DNA of 64,000 nucleotides from CAYTPI01 sp964439625 (GTDB lineage Bacteria > Chloroflexota > Anaerolineae > Aggregatilineales > UBA3940). The stretch covers positions 1 to 64,000 of the forward strand of contig CAYTPI010000004.1 in NCBI GenBank assembly GCA_964439625.1. Reading direction: 5' to 3'. The position numbers and the translations under genes are program-made. The first letter of the stretch is position 1, and every line of letters starts with the position of its first letter. Of this stretch, positions 34,422 to 43,904 are shown in pieces. A model generated the notes under the pieces. It did no database searches. It was not told the DNA's origin and saw only the letters and a program-made list of their open reading frames with translations.

Positions 34422-35342
34422 ATGAAGCAGCGCGCACCTAACAACCGGACAATTACCTTGTCCGAAAGTGAGCGTCGCCAGTATCAGACCCGCTTACTCA
34501 CCCTCAATGTCCCGGTCTCTCTCTCGGTCATCCGTAACCGCACTATTCATCAGGATTTATTTAACGTTCTGGCCTTGTTACCTCATGGCTGCATTGACCT
34601 GCTCTTTGCCGACCCACCCTATAATATTGATAAATCATTCAACGGTCGGCGCTTCAGCCAGATGTCGCTCGCTGCTTATGAAACGTGGTTCGAGGGTTGG
34701 CTAGAAGTACTGCTGCTGGCCCTTAAACCAACCGCATCCGTGTACATTTGTGGCGATTGGCGCTCGTCGGCACCAATCCAGCGTGTGTTGATGCGTCACT
34801 TGACGCTCCGCAACCGGATCACTTGGGCTCGAGAGAAAGGCCGTGGGTCAAAGTCAAACTGGAAGAACAATGCCGAGGATATTTGGTTTGCGACAGTCAG
34901 CGGTACCTACACGTTCAACGTTGATGCGGTCAAACTGCGGCGGCAGGTCAAGGCACCTTATCGAAAAAAAGATGGTAAACCCAAGGACTGGGATGAGGCT
35001 AGCAACACGCGCCTGACGTACCCATCGAATATCTGGCATGATATCAGTGTGCCGTTTTGGTCCATGCCAGAAAACACAGAGCACCCAACGCAAAAGGCCG
35101 AGAAACTGCTGGCAAAAATTATACTCGCTTCGTCAAACCCAGGTGATTTCGTGTTTGATCCGTTTGCGGGGGTGGGGACAACAGCCGTCGTTGCCAAGAA
35201 ACTTGGGCGTACTTATTGCGGTGTCGAGATCGACGAAACGTACTGCTGTCTGACGGAAAAACGCCTCGACATGGCTGAAGCTGATCAACATATTCAGGGC
35301 TACGCTGATGGTGTCTTCTGGGAGCGCAACACCAAGCGCTAA
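34422..35342 (+). CDS. Site-specific DNA methyltransferase, orphan
   Basis: The 306-residue enzyme has DPPYN (residues 64-68) before DPFAGVGTTAVVAKKLGR (about 244-261), the beta-class order. Segments RNRITWAREKGRG, KSNWKNNAEDIWF and FWSMPENTEHPTQK resemble a DpnA-like subgroup of adenine methyltransferases, so an A in GATC or a similar site is a guess. No restriction gene is next to it, so it is probably an orphan with a regulatory or protective function. It is convergent with the AAA ATPase gene, which abuts it without a gap. Confidence 0.85.
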   Translation: MKQRAPNNRTITLSESERRQYQTRLLTLNVPVSLSVIRNRTIHQDLFNVLALLPHGCIDLLFADPPYNIDKSFNGRRFSQMSLAAYETWFEGWLEVLLLALKPTASVYICGDWRSSAPIQRVLMRHLTLRNRITWAREKGRGSKSNWKNNAEDIWFATVSGTYTFNVDAVKLRRQVKAPYRKKDGKPKDWDEASNTRLTYPSNIWHDISVPFWSMPENTEHPTQKAEKLLAKIILASSNPGDFVFDPFAGVGTTAVVAKKLGRTYCGVEIDETYCCLTEKRLDMAEADQHIQGYADGVFWERNTKR

Positions 35343-36587
35343 CTAGTGGAAGACGCGGGCTCGTGCTGCCTTCTGCTCGATCTCTGCCGCGACGCGGTTG
35401 TAACCACCGATATAATCCTCGTTGAGGATAATGGCGCGGTCATCTTTGACAGCTAAGATGGCAGCTTCTTTCCAAATAGCGGTCAGTTGGGCAGCGCTCC
35501 AACCATCGGAGTTTTCGGCGACCCATTGATGTTCGAGGTTATCGTCTGCCTTTAAATGACGGGATGATATTTCCAGAATATCAAGCCGGTCTGCGAGTGT
35601 CGGCAGCGGGAAGTCGATCTCCCAGTCAAAACGTCCGGGGCGTCGCAAAGCGTCGTCAATGTCTTGTGGGCGGTTCGTTGCCGCCACCACAATGATGTTC
35701 GTATTGGCCTCGAAACCATCCATTAATGTTAGGAGTTGTGCCACAACGCGTTTAGAAGCCTCGTGTGAGCCGGAGTCACGTCGCCCCGCGACACTATCGA
35801 TCTCATCGAAGAAGATAATCGCCCGCTCTTGGCTGGCTGCATCAGCGAATAAGGCCCGCAGCAGTTGCTCACTTTCGCCGTACCACTTACTGAATATCTG
35901 CGGCCCACTGATCTCGTAGAATTCGGCGTCAGTGGCGTTGGCAATGATGCGTGACAGCATCGTCTTGCCTGTGCCCGGCCCACCTGTGAACAACACACCT
36001 TTGATCGGCCTTGCGCCGATCTGCTCTAGCTGCGCCCGTTTTAACAGTGATAGTTCAATCAGCTCGCGGGCACGAGCAACGACCTGCGGCAAGCCGCCGA
36101 AATCATCGAATGTGACTGTGTTGCTAGTTTTATCGATGCGGAACTGTTCCACTGCGTTGAGGGTATCTTCATCGTCTCGCATGGATACCACCGGGCGCAG
36201 CATTTCTTCTGTTAACCGGCGCTGTACGCCGTTAACTTTGTTGAACTCAACGGTGTTACCCTCTTCATATCGCACGGAGAGGTCAGTTGGGACGATGTGA
36301 TGTTCGAATAGATTCTCGACAATCGTCACATCGCGCAGTTTTTTCTTAATGACACCAACCAAGCCCTTCTGCGTCCAAATTTCGTTAGGAGCCAGCATAA
36401 TCGAATGGGTTTCACGCCCAACCATGATGGTGGAGCCTACTTCAACAGGCACCCCACTCAGATTTTGCAGCACCGCGACATAGCCGCTCTCAAACTCGAC
36501 GTAAAGCACTATGCCCTGTTCTTTGACGGCTAATACCCGCGCGAGGTTGCTGAGTTCACTCATGTAATTTTGGTGACCATTGGTCAT
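35343..36587 (-). CDS. AAA ATPase, proteasomal-ATPase/Cdc48-like
   Basis: The 414-residue protein has an N-terminal beta-barrel-like region (about residues 10-140) and one AAA module: FTGGPGTGKTMLSR (Walker A), AIIFFDEIDSV (Walker B), the second region of homology ATNRPQDIDDALRRPGRFD with Arg fingers and a C-terminal helical lid. This layout resembles Mpa/ARC-type and Cdc48-type unfoldases. No proteasome or Pup genes are visible, and the C-terminus (ARVFH) lacks the usual HbYX-type end, so it may act alone or with another protease. Start at 36587 is supported by GGAG 13 bases upstream. Confidence 0.82.
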   Translation of the reverse strand: MTNGHQNYMSELSNLARVLAVKEQGIVLYVEFESGYVAVLQNLSGVPVEVGSTIMVGRETHSIMLAPNEIWTQKGLVGVIKKKLRDVTIVENLFEHHIVPTDLSVRYEEGNTVEFNKVNGVQRRLTEEMLRPVVSMRDDEDTLNAVEQFRIDKTSNTVTFDDFGGLPQVVARARELIELSLLKRAQLEQIGARPIKGVLFTGGPGTGKTMLSRIIANATDAEFYEISGPQIFSKWYGESEQLLRALFADAASQERAIIFFDEIDSVAGRRDSGSHEASKRVVAQLLTLMDGFEANTNIIVVAATNRPQDIDDALRRPGRFDWEIDFPLPTLADRLDILEISSRHLKADDNLEHQWVAENSDGWSAAQLTAIWKEAAILAVKDDRAIILNEDYIGGYNRVAAEIEQKAARARVFH

Positions 36588-36742
36588 CTTATCTCTGCTC
36601 CAACTGTGCTTGGTTCCTTCGAGTTAGAGTGTATCCAAAATACGTTGATTCTACAGCGGCGGTTAGCCTCTATTTCTCTGAATGCGCTGTGCTGTTTGGT
36701 GAGCCTCATCTCGGACGCGTCTCACGTAGGTGCGTTACACTT

Positions 36743-37864
36743 TTACTCTGGCAGGGAAAAAGCTTGTACTTGCTGCGGGCTAACCGGAAGCAGCAGCAGG
36801 CGCGTATCTGCTGCTGCTTGGGGCACGAAAGCGGAGCGCGCAGCTTCAAACGCAAGCGTTCCAAGTACCGCACCATCTGCTGCAGCAAAGGCATAGAGCA
36901 TCTCGTCATCTTCAATGAACACACGCTCACCTGCGGGAAGTGGTATCGATGGGCTGCCGTGCAAGGACGGGCTTAACCATTCAGTCGAACCGCTGGCAAT
37001 ATCAATCGCCATCAAGCGTCCTAGTTGCTCACTGGCCTCAAATAAGCGGGTAGGAGTGGTTGCCAACTGGGCGTCGATAGAGATATCTGTGTCAGGAATA
37101 TCAGCATCCCAGAGCATCGATTGGTTTTGGAGGTCAATCGCTAAGATGTGCAGCGTTTGGTCAGGCATGACGGCAGACACATACATGATCTCTTCGCTGG
37201 GGTGCAGCGCGATGGCACCGCCTTTGTCCCACATCTTTGTTGTCCAGCGGATATCACCTGAAGCGGCGTCCGCCGCCGAGACGCCAGCGCTGCTATTGAC
37301 GTAATAGAAATCGCGATAGGATTCGATCTCTACTCCCTGATCGGTTGGTTTCTTAAATTCCCAGACGATATTGCCACTGGCTAATTCAGCTCCAATGATG
37401 CTGCCGCTGGCTGTGGCGATCATGAGCGTGTCTGCGGTTGATCCCAGCGCGATGATGGTATCGTCCACCTCGATGCTGGTGCGTAATGCACCTGTGGCAA
37501 GGTCGAAAAGGGCCAACTGCTCATTGCCCGCTACAGCAACGGTTTGTCCTATCATCAACAAAGGGGCTGGTGCCTGTTCCCCGGCAGACTGCCATTCTGT
37601 TTGCCACAGCAGCGCCCCAGCACTGCGGGTGTAGGCGGTTAGATGGTTTTGTGTGTGAAGAATAATTGCATCGGCGGTTAGGTTGGGCGGCGATTGTAAG
37701 ACATCATCTGGCAACGTCTCGATTGTGAACAGCAGCGTTAGGTCGGCAAAAATGCCGCTGGTTTCAACTGGAAGCGGAGGTACTTGCTCGACTTCCTCAA
37801 AGCAGCTTGCGGTCAGAAGGATGACTGCTAACGTAATGCCAAGCACCCCATTTGTCTGTTTCAA
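36743..37864 (-). CDS. Lipoprotein with PQQ-like beta-propeller repeats
   Basis: The protein has a signal peptide with the lipobox ILLTASC (Cys about residue 21) and then repeated segments of the type TRSAGALLWQTEW, LASGNIVWEFKK, AASGDIRWTT, LQNQSMLWDA and IASGSTEWLSP, which are PQQ/quinoprotein-like blades. Such proteins (for example BamB) scaffold membrane complexes or bind ligands. I place the start at a TTG nine bases after GGAGGAA; an upstream GTG at 37891 precedes this ribosome-binding site and is less likely. No enzymatic partner is adjacent. Confidence 0.75.
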   Translation of the reverse strand: MKQTNGVLGITLAVILLTASCFEEVEQVPPLPVETSGIFADLTLLFTIETLPDDVLQSPPNLTADAIILHTQNHLTAYTRSAGALLWQTEWQSAGEQAPAPLLMIGQTVAVAGNEQLALFDLATGALRTSIEVDDTIIALGSTADTLMIATASGSIIGAELASGNIVWEFKKPTDQGVEIESYRDFYYVNSSAGVSAADAASGDIRWTTKMWDKGGAIALHPSEEIMYVSAVMPDQTLHILAIDLQNQSMLWDADIPDTDISIDAQLATTPTRLFEASEQLGRLMAIDIASGSTEWLSPSLHGSPSIPLPAGERVFIEDDEMLYAFAAADGAVLGTLAFEAARSAFVPQAAADTRLLLLPVSPQQVQAFSLPE

Positions 37865-37966
37865 TTGCTGTGTTCCTCCGCCTGAAAGCACCCTCCGGGG
37901 AAGTATACCCAGCCCTCAATTGACTGATCAACTAGGGATAGAAAGCTTATTGCACGGCTTAATCTA

Positions 37967-38443
37967 GTGATAATGTTGACTCGATATACTTCTGGTCAAG
38001 TGCAAGAAAGGGAAATTCGTTTGTCTCGTACACCAACTATTCTGATTGTTGATGATCACTGCGACACCGCCCATATACTATCTGTTTTTCTGCGTGAAGT
38101 CGGCTTTGTTACCCTGACAGCTTCTAATGGTCTGGAAGCCCTAAGCCTGCTCGAAGATACAACCCCTGACTTGATTATACTGGACATCCAAATGCCCAAA
38201 CTCAACGGGGTCGAGCTGCTTTCTCGTCTACAACGTCATGAGCCTACGCAAGGCATTCCAGTGATTGTCTACTCTGCTATGCAATCTTTGAACCATCCGC
38301 ACATTCAACTGAAGGGAGTCACTGCTTTTGTCTCTAAGGGTGAAGACTCTTTTATGGCTCTCTCCAACCTTGTACAAACTGCGTTAGCCGACTCTTGCTC
38401 CCCTCGGAAGCCTGTCACCCAGTTTGATTATGCAGATAGCTAG
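37967..38443 (+). CDS. Single-domain response regulator
   Basis: The protein has the receiver-domain core: acidic pair in LIVDDHCDTA, phospho-acceptor Asp in DLIILDIQMPKLNG, Ser/Thr in IVYSAMQS, and Lys in FVSKGED. No DNA-binding or enzyme domain follows the roughly 120-residue receiver, so it may act by binding another protein. It could start at the GTG of 37967 or the ATG of 37973. No histidine kinase is next to it; the membrane kinase at 27721 is a possible partner. Confidence 0.88.
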   Translation: MIMLTRYTSGQVQEREIRLSRTPTILIVDDHCDTAHILSVFLREVGFVTLTASNGLEALSLLEDTTPDLIILDIQMPKLNGVELLSRLQRHEPTQGIPVIVYSAMQSLNHPHIQLKGVTAFVSKGEDSFMALSNLVQTALADSCSPRKPVTQFDYADS

Positions 38444-38527
38444 ACCGTTCTGTTAAGCAGGTTGCAAATGCGCTCAGTCTTATGGTAACGAAGAACGAAG
38501 CGCATTCACGATGTTGGTAACCATCGG

Positions 38528-38908
38528 CTATTGAGGCACCAGTTCCATCGTGCCCACCCAGAACTTTTCACCCGTCATTTCTCTTCCATAGTCTGCATTA
38601 TCTGTGAAGCGCGCCACATATTTATCGCGGTAGGCTTGGTTGATGTCTTCTTGAATCGCATCTAAGTCTTTTGGAACGCGAGCCATAATCGGGATGACCG
38701 TATCGCCACAGCGGATGGCTCCGGATGGCTCTGCGAGAAAGGCATCATACCAACTGTTAGCACGGAAGTCATACTGGCGACAGAAAAGGCGTTTGCCAAC
38801 TGTCACAATCCAAATGTCAATGAAGCGATGCGTATCACCAGCCCGAATCTGTGGCGTTTCGGTATTGGCGACTAATTCCGCGACTGCTGCCTTGTTCATA
38901 TGTTCCAT
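38528..38908 (-). CDS. DUF2255-like protein
   Basis: The 126-residue protein has RFIDIWIVTVGKRLFCRQYDFRANSWYDAF, the kind of segment seen in DUF2255 and in split-barrel-like small proteins, with no membrane helix. I assign the family with limited certainty. It stands alone, and function is unknown. Confidence 0.55.
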   Translation of the reverse strand: MEHMNKAAVAELVANTETPQIRAGDTHRFIDIWIVTVGKRLFCRQYDFRANSWYDAFLAEPSGAIRCGDTVIPIMARVPKDLDAIQEDINQAYRDKYVARFTDNADYGREMTGEKFWVGTMELVPQ

Positions 38909-38987
38909 GATCCTCTTACGTCACTATTTTTAGAAATAAGGTGCGAGCTTGCTCAAGTTTATCTCGAATGCTGGGCACGTTTGGCTG

Positions 38988-39161
38988 CTAGCGCACTCTG
39001 CTTTCTCTCCCAATGATATAAGCTGCATGCACCACGCCGGGTACATAACCAAGGATCGTTAAGATGATGTTGAGCCAAAAGTCACGGTGAAGGCCGATCT
39101 TCAGAAAAACGGGCAGGGGCGGTGCCAAACAAGCTAACAGTAAACTGATTGAGTCGGGCAT
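38988..39161 (-). CDS. YqaE/Pmp3-family small membrane protein
   Basis: This 57-residue protein has two membrane helices and the signature LAPPLPVFLKIG then DFWLNIILTILGYVPGVVHA, the YqaE/Pmp3 pattern. AAAGGA lies 10-15 bases before the ATG at 39161. Family members are linked to membrane potential and salt or cold stress in yeast and plants; bacterial roles are poorly known. Confidence 0.9.
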   Translation of the reverse strand: MPDSISLLLACLAPPLPVFLKIGLHRDFWLNIILTILGYVPGVVHAAYIIGRESRVR

Positions 39162-39304
39162 TGTGGTTTTTATTCCTTTAATGATCTGTCTCTCGTGTCA
39201 TCTATAATTACGCCGGAAAGCGTAGATGGTTTTACTGAGGCTTCATCTGCTTGCATGGAACAGCAACAACCCCGCGCATTAGCATGCAGCGCTCAGCGCG
39301 TGAC

Positions 39305-40420
39305 TTACGCCCTTATCTCGTCGATCATCACGCGCCGATCTTCCTTCGCACTGAGTTGGCAGGCCTCCAACACTCGTTGAACGTAGGCTGCACGCTTGAA
39401 GGTAGGCTCTGGGTCTGTGTCTTCAATGATGGCTGTAATCAAGCCGCGGGCCATAAAGTCATTCTCACGGAACATATCCCGGTAGGTGTTGTGAACAGTG
39501 TTCCGTCGGGATTTGCCCCATACTTCTTCGGGGATCGGCAGCAGCTTAGGCGCACCGTCACCGACCTTAGCACCTTTGACTTCTTGAACGGTATCCCAAT
39601 CACAGAAGTAGTAAAGTGTGCCGTCAGAGCCGTGGAATTCCATGTGGTGCGTCTGCCCGAACGGTGTGTCTTCATAGCATACCGCTGAGACCACCAGCAC
39701 GGCCTGTGCTCCGTTCTTGAACCGTACCAAGACGCTGGCGGAATCGTCGGCGCGTTCGTAGTCAGTGCCATCTGGGCGTGGAGCGCGCTCAACATGGTAG
39801 CTGAACTGGCACATCACCGACTCGATATCACCAAAATACCACTGCGCCAGATACAGCCAGTGTGCGCCAAGGTCACCGATGACGCCGCTGCCTGCCTCCG
39901 CAAGATCGAAGCGCCACAGGTATTCGCCGTCGCGGGCAAAGCCCGTGTAGTAGCGCATGTTCATGTGGTAGGGTTTGCCGATATAGCCCTCGTTAATTAA
40001 CTGCTTCAGGTAGCGAGCGGCGGGCATAAAGCGATAGGTGAAGGGCACCATCGTCTTTAAGCCGGATTCTTCTGCTTTGTTGACCATCTCGACAGCTTCG
40101 GCATAGGTCATGGCGAGGGGCTTCTCGCAGAGAACATGCAGCCCAGCATCAAGCGCCTTCATCGTCATACCGTAGTGCTCTTTGTTGACGGTAGCAATGA
40201 TCACCGCGTTAATGGTACCGCTGTTGATCATCTCATCATAGTCGGTGTAGTAGTTCGGCACGTCCCAGCGTTCCGCCATAGTGGCTGCGCGTTCCTCGTT
40301 GCGCCCACACACCGCGGTGACTACTGCGTTCGGGTGGTTCGCAATGGCAGGCATGTACATTGCGTCGGCCCACCAGCTTGTACCGGCAACACCGACGGAA
40401 ATTGTTCTCTCTTGAGACAT
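39305..40420 (-). CDS. Gfo/Idh/MocA-family NAD(P)-dependent oxidoreductase
   Basis: The 371-residue protein has the N-terminal Rossmann domain (GVAGTSWWADAMYMPA), the conserved VLCEKPLAMT and the middle GYIGKPYHMNMRYYTG and GSGVIGDLGAHWLY of the family. These enzymes oxidise or reduce sugars, inositols or related compounds. It is divergent from the cupin gene, and both may belong to a small catabolic unit with the PuuB-like oxidase. Substrate unknown. Confidence 0.9.
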   Translation of the reverse strand: MSQERTISVGVAGTSWWADAMYMPAIANHPNAVVTAVCGRNEERAATMAERWDVPNYYTDYDEMINSGTINAVIIATVNKEHYGMTMKALDAGLHVLCEKPLAMTYAEAVEMVNKAEESGLKTMVPFTYRFMPAARYLKQLINEGYIGKPYHMNMRYYTGFARDGEYLWRFDLAEAGSGVIGDLGAHWLYLAQWYFGDIESVMCQFSYHVERAPRPDGTDYERADDSASVLVRFKNGAQAVLVVSAVCYEDTPFGQTHHMEFHGSDGTLYYFCDWDTVQEVKGAKVGDGAPKLLPIPEEVWGKSRRNTVHNTYRDMFRENDFMARGLITAIIEDTDPEPTFKRAAYVQRVLEACQLSAKEDRRVMIDEIRA

Positions 40421-40483
40421 GTGTTTTCTCTGTTTACTGTGAGGATTTCATGATACGTCAATATATACTAGACCTTTGTTACA

Positions 40484-40492
40484 TGCTATACT
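40484..40492 (+). promoter_or_regulatory. Extended -10 element upstream of the cupin gene
   Basis: TGCTATACT (TGn plus TATACT) lies 45 bases before the cupin ATG in the divergent region. No clear -35 box is seen, which extended -10 promoters can tolerate. Confidence 0.4.
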
Positions 40493-40537
40493 AAATATAA
40501 TTAAACGTACCTTAGTCCCATTATAGGAGGATTACCC

Positions 40538-40897
40538 ATGCCATTTGTTACAGCCAGCGGAAATGTCACAGAGATGTTGAAGACCATGGCACCAGATGAA
40601 GGACCCAAAAAGGTTCTCAGTGGCGACCCTAAACTGCACTACAATGAGATGATCAACGCTGAGCGGGTTGAAGCGGGCGTATGGTCAAGTAGTGTCGGTA
40701 AGTGGGAAGTTGATCGTTGGGGTGTTGAGGAGATATTCGTCGTTCAGGAGGGTCGCATTCGGTTGACGGATACCGACGGCAACGTCACTGAGCTTGGCCC
40801 TGGTGATGCATTCTACTGTGACCAAGAATGGGCTGGTACTTGGGAGACGCTTGAAGAACTAAAGAAGTTCTACGTCATCCTGCACGACGAAGAATAG
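40538..40897 (+). CDS. Cupin domain protein
   Basis: The 119-residue protein has a single cupin barrel of the cupin_3/DUF861 type: WSSSVGKWEVDRWGVEEIFVVQEGRIRLTD in part and LGPGDAFYCDQEWAGTWE, ending with KKFYVILHD. Relatives include ureidoglycolate-pathway and ethanolamine-type cupins. TAGGAGG lies just before the ATG. It precedes a DAO-family oxidase on the same strand and is divergent from the Gfo/Idh/MocA enzyme. Its ligand is unknown. Confidence 0.85.
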   Translation: MPFVTASGNVTEMLKTMAPDEGPKKVLSGDPKLHYNEMINAERVEAGVWSSSVGKWEVDRWGVEEIFVVQEGRIRLTDTDGNVTELGPGDAFYCDQEWAGTWETLEELKKFYVILHDEE

Positions 40898-40920
40898 TAG
40901 TCCGATCCTAGTCGTATTAG

Positions 40921-40946
40921 AGGCATGAGCCGCTTGGTTCGTGCCT
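40921..40946 (+). other. Hairpin between cupin and oxidase genes
   Basis: An 8-bp stem (aggcatga / tcgtgcct, one G-T pair) with a 10-base loop lies 24 bases after the cupin stop. It has no T run. It ends just before the ATG at 40948, which supports the later start chosen for the following gene. Confidence 0.35.
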
Positions 40947-40986
40947 TATGCTTGACGTTCAACATAAGTTAGAAAAGAAATTTACA

Positions 40987-42387
40987 ATGCCCTTTATTGA
41001 CTCCGCACTGATGTCCATAATGAAGCTGACCACATGGTTCAGCTACCCACGCTCGCTCGAAAAAACAGCCATTGACGATAACCGCTCGCTATGGGCATCG
41101 TACACGGCTGATTATCAACCTAACCCACCACTGACACAGGACATTGAGGTAGATGTCGCTATTATTGGTGGGGGCTACACAGGCGTTTCTACGGCATACC
41201 ACCTAAGCCAGCGCCTCCCTGACGTGCGGATTGCAATTATTGAGGCTAAGAAACTGGCGAACGGGGCCAGCGGTCGCAACGGGGGAATGCTGCTCAACCG
41301 CTTGCATGAGAGCGAATTCGTTGATGATGAGACCTACGCCGCGATCTATCATGCTACCAACAAGCAAATCGATGACATCGTCAACATTATTGAGCGCAAC
41401 AAGCTCGATGTCTTCCATAAGCGGAATGGTTCGCTGCAAGTGTGGACGAAGCCGCAGAGTGCCGAGTGGGCGCAGGAAGAGGTCGAGCGCTGCCAGCGGA
41501 TCGGTATTCCCTACAGCTACCTTGAACCGGACGAACTGCGCCAGATCATCAACCTGCAGGGCGATCTTTGTGGTGCGGTCTACGACCCAAATGAAGGGAT
41601 GCTGAATGGTGCACAGTACGTGCGGGCCGTCAAAAGCTTGATCGAAGCGCGTGGTGTGCAAATCTACGAAAACACGATGGTCACAGATATGATGCCCGGC
41701 AAAACCGTTGAATTGCAAACGCCGCAAGGCAAGGTCAAGGCGGGGGCGGTAGTCTTGGCGACCAATGGCTACACGGGTAAGCTGGGCCATTTCCGTAAGG
41801 GGCACTTTCCCTTGCACTCACATGTGATCGGCACGGCACCGCTCACTGATGAGCAAGTCGCCGAGATCGGCTGGGGGGATGTAGCAGGCTTCTCGGATGA
41901 CCTCAACCGGTTGGCCTACTGCGTCTTAACCCCGGACAACCGGATCGTGTTTGGCGGAGGTAGCAATCGTTCCTATGCCTATCTATTCGGTAACAAGACG
42001 GCCTTCAACGGGGATGCCCGCCCCGGCATCGAGTCAATGAAGGCTGTGATGTACCGCTACATGCCGACTTTACGCGGCGTTGAGATTACGCATGAGTGGA
42101 CGGGCACCTTGGCGATCACGCTGGCCCGTAATTCAACGGTGGGTGTGCAAGGTGAGCACGGCAATATCTACTATGGGCTGGGCTACAGCGGGCACGGCGT
42201 GACGATGGCGAACTTGTCTGGGCGCATCATTGCCGATATCTACGCGGGCGACGCTGACAAGTGGCGCGATATGCCTTTCTTCAACGGCAAACTGATGGAC
42301 ATCCCGCTGGACCCCTTCCGCTGGGTTGGCTATCAGTTATTTACCCACGTCTTGGGGCGCTCGCCGCGCGTTGAGATGGAGCATTAA
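40987..42387 (+). CDS. FAD-dependent amine oxidoreductase (DAO family, PuuB-like)
   Basis: The protein has the FAD motif VAIIGGGYTGVSTAYHL, then GASGRNGGML (typical of gamma-glutamylputrescine oxidase PuuB and other DAO-fold amine oxidases), VVLATNGYTG, and the C-terminal TGTLAITLARNSTVG and GLGYSGHGVTMAN. PuuB oxidises glutamylated putrescine to an aldehyde; here, with polyamine genes close by, a putrescine-related amine is a likely substrate (inference). The start is uncertain: ATGs at 40948, 40987 and 41011 are possible, and the first touches a hairpin. Confidence 0.8.
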   Translation: MPFIDSALMSIMKLTTWFSYPRSLEKTAIDDNRSLWASYTADYQPNPPLTQDIEVDVAIIGGGYTGVSTAYHLSQRLPDVRIAIIEAKKLANGASGRNGGMLLNRLHESEFVDDETYAAIYHATNKQIDDIVNIIERNKLDVFHKRNGSLQVWTKPQSAEWAQEEVERCQRIGIPYSYLEPDELRQIINLQGDLCGAVYDPNEGMLNGAQYVRAVKSLIEARGVQIYENTMVTDMMPGKTVELQTPQGKVKAGAVVLATNGYTGKLGHFRKGHFPLHSHVIGTAPLTDEQVAEIGWGDVAGFSDDLNRLAYCVLTPDNRIVFGGGSNRSYAYLFGNKTAFNGDARPGIESMKAVMYRYMPTLRGVEITHEWTGTLAITLARNSTVGVQGEHGNIYYGLGYSGHGVTMANLSGRIIADIYAGDADKWRDMPFFNGKLMDIPLDPFRWVGYQLFTHVLGRSPRVEMEH

Positions 42388-42480
42388 CGTAGAACCGCTG
42401 GCTTTGTCTGTCAAAGCGGTTAACTGCCGCATGCCTGCGTCTGACCTGCTCCGACTTGAGTCCGCTAGCTAGATAAACCA

Positions 42481-42512
42481 ACAGCCCGACTATTAAATGA
42501 TCGGACTGTTTT
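42481..42512. terminator. Intrinsic terminator between convergent operons
   Basis: A 9-bp stem with one mismatch (acagcccga / tcggactgt) and an 11-base loop is followed by TTTTATT on the plus strand. It lies between the plus-strand oxidase and the minus-strand aminotransferase and could serve both. A second 7-bp hairpin (aaccgct / agcggtt) is at 42393-42421. Confidence 0.6.
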
Positions 42513-42566
42513 ATTAGAAATCAAGTTATAGCATGGGGATTTACCCCCGTGAGCGCCATGAGCCGC

Positions 42567-43883
42567 TTACAGCGCCTCTTGCACTCGGCTGAAAGCCACA
42601 TCCAGAATTTCGAGAGCGTTCTCAACGTCAACCTTAGACGCCGTCAGCGGCGGGGCAACGCGGATCACGTTACCGTAAAGGCCACCTTTACCAAGCAGCA
42701 AGCCTAATTGACGGGCTTCTTCCACTAGGTGATTGGTCGCTTTCTTGGCGGGTTCTTTACTTTCGCGGTCAACCACCAGCTCGATGCCTTGCATCAAGCC
42801 CATGCCGCGTACATCACCGATTACCGGGTACTTCTCCCAGATGGCGTGCAAGCCCTTTTGAAGGTGCTCGCCGACTTCGTGGCTGTGATCAGGGTCGGCT
42901 TCCTTCTCCATCACTTCGATGGTCGCCAGTGATGCCGCCGTCGAGACGGGGTTGCCGCCGAACGTACTGATCGTCAGCCCATCTTTCACAGTTGACTCGG
43001 CAATCTCGCGTGTGGTGATCGTGTTGGCGAGTGGGAAACCGTTGGCGATCCCCTTTGCCATGGTCATGATGTCTGGTTGGATGCCCCAATGCTCCACGCC
43101 GAACCAGTGCTTGCCAGTGCGTCCGAAGCCCGTTTGAACCTCGTCAATGATCATCAAGCCTTCGTAATGGTGGATCACCTCTTCGGCGATCTTCAAGTAT
43201 TCCGGTGGCATCGGGATGAAACCGCCCACACCCTGAATTGGTTCCACGATGAAAGCTGCGATCTTGCCGGAGGTCGTCGTCTTGATCGTATCTTCGAGGT
43301 CTTCCGCGCAGGCGACGCCGCAGCTAGGGTAGGTCATCTTCAACGGGCAGCGGTAGCAATACGGGTTATGCGCATGCTTGATGCCCATGATGTGCGTGCC
43401 ACCGATGCGCCAAGTGTGCTGGCCCGTCAGTGACATACCCATCGAACCACGCCCACTGTAACCGTGCCGCAGCGCGATCACCTCTTGGTTACCCGTGTAC
43501 TGCTTGGCGAGCAGCACGGCTGTCTCGTCGGCGTCTGTGCCGGAGGCGGTAAAGTACGATACCTCAAGGTCGCCGGGGGCTTTTTCGGCGATCTTCTCTG
43601 CTAGGTTGACGTGAGCCTCATTCGGGTATAACGTCGATGAGTGAATGATCTTTGTCATTTGGTTGTAAGCGGCATCAACAACTTCTTGCCGGTTGTGCCC
43701 GACGCTGGTCGTGAGGATGCCTGCGAAGAAGTCCAGATACTTGTTGCCGTCAACATCCCACACGTACATACCCTCACCGCGATCAATGGGCATCGGGTCT
43801 GTGTAGTATAGAATGTGGTTGGGCCACAGGTATTTTTCTTGCTTTTCAAGTATTTCTTGGGACTTTGGCTTTTCAATATCCAT
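42567..43883 (-). CDS. Class III aminotransferase (AGXT2/beta-alanine-pyruvate type)
   Basis: The 438-residue PLP enzyme has TASGTDADETAVLLAK, ALRHGYSGRG, the Cys-rich HNPYCYRCPLKMTYPSC, LMIIDEVQTGFGRTG and the PLP Lys in MTMAKGIANGFPLAN. It resembles alanine-glyoxylate or beta-alanine-type transaminases more than GabT. It is the last gene of the large minus-strand amine operon, 21 bases after the GNAT gene. It may transaminate putrescine, beta-alanine or an intermediate of the pathway (inference). Confidence 0.88.
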   Translation of the reverse strand: MDIEKPKSQEILEKQEKYLWPNHILYYTDPMPIDRGEGMYVWDVDGNKYLDFFAGILTTSVGHNRQEVVDAAYNQMTKIIHSSTLYPNEAHVNLAEKIAEKAPGDLEVSYFTASGTDADETAVLLAKQYTGNQEVIALRHGYSGRGSMGMSLTGQHTWRIGGTHIMGIKHAHNPYCYRCPLKMTYPSCGVACAEDLEDTIKTTTSGKIAAFIVEPIQGVGGFIPMPPEYLKIAEEVIHHYEGLMIIDEVQTGFGRTGKHWFGVEHWGIQPDIMTMAKGIANGFPLANTITTREIAESTVKDGLTISTFGGNPVSTAASLATIEVMEKEADPDHSHEVGEHLQKGLHAIWEKYPVIGDVRGMGLMQGIELVVDRESKEPAKKATNHLVEEARQLGLLLGKGGLYGNVIRVAPPLTASKVDVENALEILDVAFSRVQEAL

Positions 43884-43904
43884 TACGAATCTCCATGAAT
43901 TAAA

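Noticed and set aside
41203..41817. A 204-codon minus-strand frame
   Set aside because: It is antisense to the PuuB-like oxidase gene and shows no motif.
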